DNA of 12,007 nt from Verrucomicrobiota bacterium. Its GTDB lineage: Bacteria > Verrucomicrobiota > Kiritimatiellia > Kiritimatiellales > Pontiellaceae. The notes below the pieces were generated by a model, which ran no database searches, was not told the DNA's origin, and worked only from the letters and a program-made list of their open reading frames with translations. A program made the translations under genes and the position numbers. Below, piece after piece: positions 7,458 to 12,007 of this stretch. The stretch's first letter is position 1, and each line of letters starts with the position of its first letter. The stretch spans positions 1,697 to 13,703 of the forward strand of contig DOEU01000092.1 in assembly GCA_003532555.1 (NCBI GenBank). Direction: 5' to 3'.

Positions 7458-8351
7458 GTGGCGGCAAAAATCATTAATGGAAAAGCGATTGCCGAAGCAA
7501 TTCGGAGTGAATTAAGAGAAAAAGTGGCGCAGTTGTCCTCAAAGGGAAAGACGCCAGGATTGGGGGTTATTCTCGTGGGGGATAATCCAGCTTCTCGTTC
7601 GTATGTAACAGCAAAAGAACGAGCATGCGAGAGTATCGGAATCTATTCGGATGACAACCGACTGCCTATGGATACTTCTGAAACTGATCTATTAGATAAG
7701 ATCGATCAGATGAATCAGGATCCTCGGATACACGGAATTCTTGTCCAATTGCCGCTTCCCAAACATATCAATGAGTCAACGGTTTTATTTGCCATTGATC
7801 CAGCAAAAGATGTGGATGGGTTTCATCCAATGAATGTAGGCAAAATGATTATTGGAGAAGAGACCTTCTTTCCTTGTACACCACATGGAGTGGTTCAGAT
7901 GTTAATACGCAGTGGAATTGAGACTGCTAGCAAGCATGTGGTTGTTGTAGGTCGAAGTAATATTGTTGGGAAACCTGTTGCGAATATGTTGTTACAAAAA
8001 AAAGAGGGTGCGAATGCAACGGTGACCCTATGCCATACCGGAACCACTGATCTTGGATCTTTTACGCGGCAGGCTGATATTTTGATTGCAGCTTCAGGTT
8101 GGCCTAATACGGTTACAACCGACATGGTAAAACCAGGTGCAGTGGTGATTGACGTGGGCGTTAATCGTGTTGAGGATGCTTCCAAGAAAAATGGATATCG
8201 ATTGGTCGGGGATGTCGATTTTGATGGAGTATCAACGGTAGCTTCACATATTACACCGGTACCTGGTGGCGTCGGTCCGATGACGATTACAATGCTCTTG
8301 TATAATACAGTTTTATCTGCAGAAATGGATTTTGAAAAAGGAGACAGTTAA
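7458..8351 (+). CDS. folD: Methylene-THF dehydrogenase / methenyl-THF cyclohydrolase (FolD)
   Basis: FolD is a bifunctional cytoplasmic enzyme. It oxidises 5,10-methylene-tetrahydrofolate with NADP+ and hydrolyses the product to 10-formyl-tetrahydrofolate, which supplies purine and formyl-Met synthesis. The protein is 297 residues, usual length. Key parts are SYVTAKERAC (48-57) with the catalytic Lys53, VQLPLPKH (96-103), KDVDGFHP (117-124), the nucleotide-binding GRSNIVGKPV (165-174) and PGGVGPMT (269-276). The start is GTG at 7458 with AAGGA (7446-7450) seven bases upstream; no ATG fits the conserved N terminus. The gene lies directly downstream of the glycine cleavage genes, whose product is its substrate, but behind a terminator, so it is likely transcribed separately. 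Its TAA shares one base with the ATG of the next gene. Confidence 0.97.
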   Translation: MAAKIINGKAIAEAIRSELREKVAQLSSKGKTPGLGVILVGDNPASRSYVTAKERACESIGIYSDDNRLPMDTSETDLLDKIDQMNQDPRIHGILVQLPLPKHINESTVLFAIDPAKDVDGFHPMNVGKMIIGEETFFPCTPHGVVQMLIRSGIETASKHVVVVGRSNIVGKPVANMLLQKKEGANATVTLCHTGTTDLGSFTRQADILIAASGWPNTVTTDMVKPGAVVIDVGVNRVEDASKKNGYRLVGDVDFDGVSTVASHITPVPGGVGPMTITMLLYNTVLSAEMDFEKGDS

Positions 8352-9121
8352 TGAAAATAAAGCATTTTCAATGGATATATATCGTAGGTTTTATTTTGCT
8401 AAGCGTTCAATCGGTTCGGGCAGATGGGCGAGTTTTATTGATGGTACCTCATGAAGAACAGATGATTAAAGTGGGTTTGGATCTTGCTGAACGTCATCCA
8501 AGTTTATTGATTAGTTACCGGTTGGGCGCGCAAAATACTGCTGCTTTAAAGGGGTGGACAGGCACCGAGTGGGTTTATGTTTCTGTTACAAATTTTCAAT
8601 CGGGCAACTTTTTCCGAGAAGGACCGGATGAAGCCATTATTATTCAATCTAATCAGCCTTTTCCTGAAGGGTTGATCCCTCTCGCATCGTGGTGTGATGA
8701 CGTATACAAAATAAATTCTAGCGCCCTGTGTTCCGTGATTCATTTGGTGGGGCGGGCCTTGCATTTTAAGTATGATGATTGGAAGTGGTTTGCAAAACGA
8801 TACAATACGCCGATTGCTCAGCTGAATCCGACCGAATCAGGTATTCACTGGTATAATCGAAGATTAGGTGATGTCTTTAAAGGTAAGCGAATAAGTGGCC
8901 ATAAAGATACGCTTCTTTGGGAAGCCGTTCGAGTATCAGAAGTAGAGCTTGTGGAAGCTACGGCTTCTGAAGAAGTGATATTTCCGATTCATATATCGGA
9001 CGAGGGAGATGAGTTAGAGGCTCCTGTGGTTATTGAAGAGTCGTTGCCTAAGGATGAGGTGAACCCGTTAGAGCTAGATCAGCCGCTAGCGGAAATAGTT
9101 TCTCCTGCATCAGAGGCGTAA
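8351..9121 (+). CDS. Exported protein of unknown function, coupled to folD
   Basis: A 256-residue protein that I do not recognise. Residues 1-24 form a clear Sec signal peptide: MKIKH, a hydrophobic core at about 9-20, and cleavage after VRA at Ala24. The middle (about 25-190) is aromatic and looks like a folded alpha/beta domain, with Trp-rich stretches such as WTGTEWVYVSVTNF (69-82) and YDDWKWFAKRYN (141-152). There are two cysteines (115 and 127) that could form a disulfide. From about 196 to the end it is strongly acidic, rich in Glu, Pro and Val, and probably disordered. GGAG at 8340-8343, seven bases before ATG 8351, sets the start, and the ATG shares one base with the folD stop, so the two are co-translated. 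The 3' end overlaps the convergent TPR gene by 12 bases. No function can be inferred from folD alone. Confidence 0.8.
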   Translation: MKIKHFQWIYIVGFILLSVQSVRADGRVLLMVPHEEQMIKVGLDLAERHPSLLISYRLGAQNTAALKGWTGTEWVYVSVTNFQSGNFFREGPDEAIIIQSNQPFPEGLIPLASWCDDVYKINSSALCSVIHLVGRALHFKYDDWKWFAKRYNTPIAQLNPTESGIHWYNRRLGDVFKGKRISGHKDTLLWEAVRVSEVELVEATASEEVIFPIHISDEGDELEAPVVIEESLPKDEVNPLELDQPLAEIVSPASEA

Positions 9122-10255
9122 GCGATCGAGTTGTTTCATTACTTCTCGCTTTTCTCGAGTCATATCCGGCAACTCAGTAAGAGCGGTTTCAAGTTCTTGC
9201 TTTGCTTCGGTGTGTCGTTCGAGTTTTTCAAATATATTCGAGCGATAGATTAGTGAGCGGATGCGCCTTTGACGATGATGAATGGCATGTTGGAATTGAG
9301 CTAGAGCTTGCTCCCATTCACGACAATCGTAGAGCACCTTTCCAAAATCAAATCGCAATTGTAGATCATTTGGCGAGCGCTCGACTTGCAGTTTAATTTG
9401 TTCAATTCGTAGCTGGTCGTGTTCGCTGCGCAATGAATCTATCAACGCGGTATCGTGTTGGTCCTGTGCTGCAGCGAGTTTGAAATTAATTTGATGTTCT
9501 CGTGCTAAAAAAAGACGTTTTTCAAGTCGAGGGGATGGAGAAGCTTGATTTTCTAGGTAGGCATCTAATTCAGAAATTGCTTTATCAAAATTTCGAGAGC
9601 GAAGTTGGCCATCAAGATATTCCATTCTTAGGGAAATATTATCTGGATCGCTCTCCAATTGTTTTTTGATGTGAAGTAGCGGATGGCTCTTTGCTTGATT
9701 TTGATCTTGTTTGTGTTTGGCTTGTTCAAGTTCTGCTAGAAGCACTTTATCATCAGTTTGAAGGAGAAGTAGACGCTCTAATACCTCTACTTGAATATCG
9801 GTTTGATGACTTTCTTTTGCCAGCTGAGCAAGTGGATGAAGCCACTCTGTTTGATTGGGCTGGACACTCACGCGTGCGTGAAGGGCCAATACGGCAAATT
9901 TTGTTTTATTGGTGCGTTGAGCGGTTTGAATGAGAACATGTGTTGCTCGATCATTAAGAGGATTCAAAAGCCATATTTTCTCGCATATCTTGTAGCGCTC
10001 GGCTTTATTTTTTGAGGAAGTGAGATGAAAGAATAAGAAAAGACAACTTTTTCTTATTCTTTGAGAAAAAGAAAGATCGGGCTGGTCAACCGCTGAATGA
10101 ACGTGAGCGCGATAATGAGCAGACTTCGCAGCTGAGTTGCCCGGAGCAAGCGCACGTGCTTGTTTAAAGAGTTGGATAGCATCGCTGTAATTTTGACGAA
10201 GAAGGGCTTCGTTTCCTTCGTGCATTTTTTCATTCAATTGGTTTTCGTTTCTCAT
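9110..10255 (-). CDS. TPR-repeat protein, unknown function
   Basis: A 381-residue, mostly helical protein without a signal peptide or membrane helix, so probably cytoplasmic. A TPR-like unit is clear at about residues 8-40 (GNEALLRQNYSDAIQLFKQA and following). More units are recognisable at about 195-230 and 302-371 (FGKVLYDCREWEQALAQFQ; AKQELETALTELP). TPR arrays are protein-protein interaction scaffolds, and no catalytic motif is visible. Residues 70-78 (SCLFLFFHL) are unusually hydrophobic for this fold and are encoded by a perfect inverted repeat (10028-10062). ATG 10255 has no Shine-Dalgarno at normal distance; AGGTG lies over 20 bases upstream. An in-frame ATG at residue 11 is no better. 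The stop TGA at 9110-9112 lies within the convergent exported-protein gene, giving a 12-base tail-to-tail overlap. The partner is unknown. Confidence 0.85.
   Translation of the reverse strand: MRNENQLNEKMHEGNEALLRQNYSDAIQLFKQARALAPGNSAAKSAHYRAHVHSAVDQPDLSFSQRIRKSCLFLFFHLTSSKNKAERYKICEKIWLLNPLNDRATHVLIQTAQRTNKTKFAVLALHARVSVQPNQTEWLHPLAQLAKESHQTDIQVEVLERLLLLQTDDKVLLAELEQAKHKQDQNQAKSHPLLHIKKQLESDPDNISLRMEYLDGQLRSRNFDKAISELDAYLENQASPSPRLEKRLFLAREHQINFKLAAAQDQHDTALIDSLRSEHDQLRIEQIKLQVERSPNDLQLRFDFGKVLYDCREWEQALAQFQHAIHHRQRRIRSLIYRSNIFEKLERHTEAKQELETALTELPDMTREKREVMKQLDRLRL
10028..10062. repeat. Perfect 14-bp inverted repeat within the TPR gene
   Basis: Arms AAAGAATAAGAAAA (10028-10041) and TTTTCTTATTCTTT (10049-10062) are exact reverse complements around a seven-base spacer, giving a long AT-rich hairpin on either strand. 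It covers codons 65-76 of the TPR protein. CTTTTTC (10047-10053), overlapping the right arm, can alternatively pair with GAAAAAG (10065-10071). No T-tract follows, so it is not a standard terminator. Confidence 0.85.
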
Positions 10256-10459
10256 TTTGATTTAAATCTAATTTTTCACCTAAAAATAAATTAGTACAGA
10301 TATGTGTTATTCGTTTCAGATAAATATATCTTCCTCTCAAATTTATTTTATTTTTTACGGTTTTAATACAAGAAATAAAGTCCGGTAGGTTCCCTCATAA
10401 AAAACACTGCTTTTAAGGTGCAGGGCCGGCTATGGATAGAACGCCTTTTGAGCGGAACA
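10256..10459. other. Intergenic region between TPR and SHD1 genes
   Basis: A 204-base AT-rich stretch with no convincing gene. On the minus strand CTGAAA followed 18 bases later by TG-preceded ACTAAT (around 10290-10320) is a weak candidate promoter for the TPR gene. AAAATAAATT (10283-10292) and AATTTATTTT (10340-10349) form an imperfectly placed inverted repeat that may be chance in such AT-rich DNA. I see no clear terminator after the SHD1 gene. Confidence 0.4.
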
Positions 10460-11113
10460 TTAGAGTGCATCGATGGATCTGAGGTAGTCGATATCTTCTT
10501 TCGAGAGCATCCCAAAAGGAAAATCTTTGGTAATTCCGCGTTTTTCATCTTTCAGATAGACCTTGCTACCTAATTTTTTAACGAAAATAGCTCTTGCAGA
10601 TCGAGATTGACCTTTGACGCTAAACGTCCAATCACGATACGCGATGGTGATTTTAGGTTTTTCCTCTTCCATGCTTTGTTTTTCAGCAGGGGCTTGATCA
10701 TTTTTTACAAAAGAAGTTTTAAGTCCATCAACAAGAATATTTTCAAGCGGACCTTCTTTGCCAATACGGAGGTTGAAATAACCATCGGCACCATCATCTA
10801 GCAATACCGCGCTTTCTTCATAATCAACAGGTTCATATTCAACCGTGTAGAAGCCGAGGTAGGTGGGCGTATTGTCAAATAGAAGAACGCGGTAATTACC
10901 CGTTTTCAAATAACCAACAAATGCGTGGTAATAGGTGTCTTCATGTTTGATAGTTCCAATTTCATCGAACTTAAAATCGGGTGGAAAATGATCTTTACCT
11001 GCTTCAATTAATGCGGCTTCGATAATATCATCATTCTTGGGTGGATTCTTTTTTTCGGCATTAGCAATACAACAGGTCATCGAAAGTAGTAAGAAAATCG
11101 TTAATAATTTCAT
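10460..11113 (-). CDS. Exported SHD1-domain protein
   Basis: A 217-residue exported protein. Residues 1-19 are a signal peptide: MK, the hydrophobic core LLTIFLLLSM, then CCIANA, with likely cleavage after Ala19. Cys14 and Cys15 lie in a poor lipobox context. Residues about 20-140 contain a Tyr-rich beta-type region that I do not recognise. A charged linker (about 140-153) leads to a C-terminal SHD1-like domain (about 158-213). It starts at YRDWTFSVKG (Trp162), then ARAIFVKKLGSKVYLK, and ends FPFGMLSKEDIDYLRS. SHD1 was named from yeast Sla1 and is widespread in exported proteins of PVC bacteria, where its function is not established. I chose ATG 11113, six bases after GGAG, over the ATG at 11125, which lies just before that site. 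It is divergent from efp across 179 bases. The domain call is moderately sure; the cellular role is unknown. Confidence 0.8.
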   Translation of the reverse strand: MKLLTIFLLLSMTCCIANAEKKNPPKNDDIIEAALIEAGKDHFPPDFKFDEIGTIKHEDTYYHAFVGYLKTGNYRVLLFDNTPTYLGFYTVEYEPVDYEESAVLLDDGADGYFNLRIGKEGPLENILVDGLKTSFVKNDQAPAEKQSMEEEKPKITIAYRDWTFSVKGQSRSARAIFVKKLGSKVYLKDEKRGITKDFPFGMLSKEDIDYLRSIDAL

Positions 11114-11158
11114 CTTGGTCTCCATTTCGATTAGGTATAGCGATTATGTTTAGGGATG

Positions 11159-11171
11159 AAAAGATTCTTTT
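11159..11171. promoter_or_regulatory. Small palindrome upstream of SHD1 gene
   Basis: AAAAGA, one base, TCTTTT forms a 13-bp palindrome about 46 bases before the SHD1 start codon. Its GATTCTTTT half also occurs in the stem-loop between cstA and gcvT (3085-3093). It could be an operator or chance in AT-rich DNA. A weak minus-strand promoter (TTTTCA, 17 bases, TATACC) lies just downstream of it toward the gene. Confidence 0.25.
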
Positions 11172-11234
11172 AACTGATCTGTACAAGGGCAATCGATTAG
11201 GTGGGGGATTGGTCGAGCTGAGTGATTTTTTATT

Positions 11235-11263
11235 TTGTTGTGGAGATCATCTCCATCTATGAT
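11235..11263 (+). promoter_or_regulatory. Candidate efp promoter with operator-like palindrome
   Basis: TTGTTG (11235-11240) and TATGAT (11258-11263, 5/6 to the -10 consensus) are spaced by exactly 17 bases. The spacer contains a perfect odd palindrome, TGGAGAT-C-ATCTCCA (11241-11255), filling 15 of the 17 bases. Transcription would start near 11270, leaving a short leader before the AAGGAG ribosome site and ATG 11293. The palindrome's position between -35 and -10 is where a dimeric repressor would block RNA polymerase. The sequence is seen; the operator role is inference. Confidence 0.5.
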
Positions 11264-11292
11264 AGGGCTGTTCATGAGTCGAAGGAGAAAGT

Positions 11293-11859
11293 ATGTATAG
11301 TGCATCTGATTTAAAAAAGGGATTGAAAATTGAAATCGATGGAGATCCCTGTGTGATCACTCAGTTTGAGTTTTCTAAACCAGGTAAAGGACAGGCGCTT
11401 TATCGGTGTAAAATTAAGAACCTCGTGTCAGGAAATACGTTTGATAAGACCTATCGTTCGGTTGAAAAAGTGGATAAATGCGCACTCCTTTCGCGGGATT
11501 ACACCTTCTCGTATATCGATGGTGATACGTATGTTTTTTCAGATAATGAAACGTATGAAGAGGTCTTGTTAAGTTCAGAGCTACTCGGAGATCGCCGCTA
11601 TTTTATTGTCGATGATATGGTCGTTGAAATTCTATTCCATAACGATCGAGCGTTAGATTTGACACTGCCTAATTTTATTGAGTTAACGATTACGGAGACC
11701 GAACCCGGTGCACGAGGGGACACAGCTACTAATGTGATGAAACCGGCGAAGGTAGAAAATGGATATGAATTAAATGTTCCGATCTTTATTAATGAAGGTG
11801 ATTTAATTCGCATCGATACGCGCACCGGTGAATATGCAGACCGTGTGGCAAAAGGGTAG
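11293..11859 (+). CDS. efp: Elongation factor P
   Basis: EF-P binds stalled ribosomes between the P and E sites and promotes peptide bonds at polyproline and similar sequences. The protein is 188 residues, the normal length. It has the three beta-barrel layout, with the N-terminal KOW-like domain (about 1-63), the OB domain with LLSSELLGD, and the C-terminal OB domain ending in IFINEGDLIRIDTRTGEYADRV, the EF-P signature. The tip of the first domain reads KPGKGQA, with Lys32 at the position that is beta-lysylated (Lys34 in E. coli), which fits the modifying-enzyme gene directly downstream. AAGGAG at 11282-11287, five bases before ATG 11293, is a strong ribosome site. A good candidate promoter with a palindromic element lies just upstream. 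It overlaps or closely abuts epmA, so the two are probably made together. Confidence 0.97.
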   Translation: MYSASDLKKGLKIEIDGDPCVITQFEFSKPGKGQALYRCKIKNLVSGNTFDKTYRSVEKVDKCALLSRDYTFSYIDGDTYVFSDNETYEEVLLSSELLGDRRYFIVDDMVVEILFHNDRALDLTLPNFIELTITETEPGARGDTATNVMKPAKVENGYELNVPIFINEGDLIRIDTRTGEYADRVAKG

Positions 11860-11864
11860 TGGAA

Positions 11865-12007
11865 GTGCGAACTGCACTAGAAGCTCGTGATCAGCTCTTA
11901 AAAGGTATTCGATCTTGGTTTTCGGATGCGGGATTCATAGAAGTAGAAACACCGATCGTGCTTTCGACGCCTTGTATGGAAGATCATATCGATGCGTTGG
12001 GTTGTGG
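11865..12007 (+). CDS. epmA: EF-P lysine ligase EpmA (PoxA/GenX), 5' part only
   Basis: An open frame directly after efp continues to the window edge and is therefore partial: 47 full codons. The peptide begins VRTALEARDQLLKGIRSWFS and continues AGFIEVETPIVLSTPCMEDHIDALG. It matches the N-terminal part of class II lysyl-tRNA synthetase-like proteins without the anticodon-binding domain. The short N terminus that goes straight into RxxLLxxIRxxFxxxGFxEVETP is typical of EpmA rather than LysS. EpmA attaches (R)-beta-lysine to EF-P, and the neighbour efp with a lysine at the modified position supports this call. GTG 11865 is chosen because AAGGG (11852-11856) lies eight bases upstream. An alternative in-frame GTG at 11859 shares a base with the efp TAG but is too near that site. 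No separate promoter is visible. Catalytic motifs lie beyond the window. Confidence 0.85.
   Translation, partial: MRTALEARDQLLKGIRSWFSDAGFIEVETPIVLSTPCMEDHIDALGC

Noticed and set aside
7133..7474. A 113-codon minus-strand frame opposite the Cys-rich peptide gene
   Set aside because: It runs through the terminator and a gene with a signal peptide and good ribosome site; it has no ribosome site or recognisable domain of its own.
9083..9092. CCGCTAGCGG palindrome as a terminator near the convergent gene ends
   Set aside because: No room for a loop and no T-tract on either strand. It lies inside coding sequence and is probably chance.
10283..10349. AT-rich inverted repeat AAAATAAATT / AATTTATTTT
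   Set aside because: The arms are pure A/T and 47 bases apart in AT-rich DNA, so chance is the simplest explanation.
10363..10548. A 61-codon minus-strand frame between the TPR and SHD1 genes
   Set aside because: It overlaps the well-supported SHD1 gene in another frame, has no ribosome site and has no protein-like composition.

Overview
This window looks like ordinary chromosome from a free-living bacterium of moderate GC content. The best taxonomic hint is an exported protein ending in an SHD1 (SLA1 homology 1) domain, a domain common in the Planctomycetes-Verrucomicrobia-Chlamydiae (PVC) superphylum. That domain, the split glycine decarboxylase (gcvPA plus gcvPB) and the general protein style fit a Kiritimatiellota- or Verrucomicrobia-like organism. 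This placement is inference. No tRNA, rRNA, CRISPR array, IS element or phage gene was found.

Layout. On the minus strand (17-3028) three genes are read in the order cstA-like transporter, folE (GTP cyclohydrolase I) and a VIT/CCC1-family metal transporter; folE and the VIT gene are separated by one base. A 117-base divergent region holding two small hairpins separates cstA from the plus-strand glycine cleavage genes gcvT, gcvPA and gcvPB (3146-7063). These are followed by a tiny exported Cys-rich peptide gene with its own candidate promoter and a clear intrinsic terminator. Then come folD and an unrecognised exported protein overlapping it by one base (7458-9121). On the minus strand, a TPR-repeat protein (9110-10255) overlaps that gene tail to tail by 12 bases, and the SHD1 protein lies at 10460-11113. 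The window ends with efp (elongation factor P) and the first 47 codons of what appears to be epmA, the EF-P lysyl-lysine ligase.

How the genes fit together. folE, gcvT/PA/PB and folD form a one-carbon and folate neighbourhood. FolE makes the pterin precursor, the glycine cleavage proteins load one-carbon units from glycine onto tetrahydrofolate, and FolD interconverts methylene-, methenyl- and 10-formyl-tetrahydrofolate. gcvH is not in the window. CstA-type transporters import peptides or pyruvate and may feed the same metabolism. efp-epmA is a translation-factor and modifying-enzyme pair.

Most notable non-coding signals: a 15-bp perfect palindrome fitting almost exactly between the -35 and -10 of a good candidate efp promoter; a perfect 14-bp inverted repeat inside the TPR gene; and two hairpins with complementary loops in the gcvT leader. 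I did not find a clearly new multi-gene system. The least explained items are the Cys-rich peptide, the folD-coupled exported protein and the inverted repeat.
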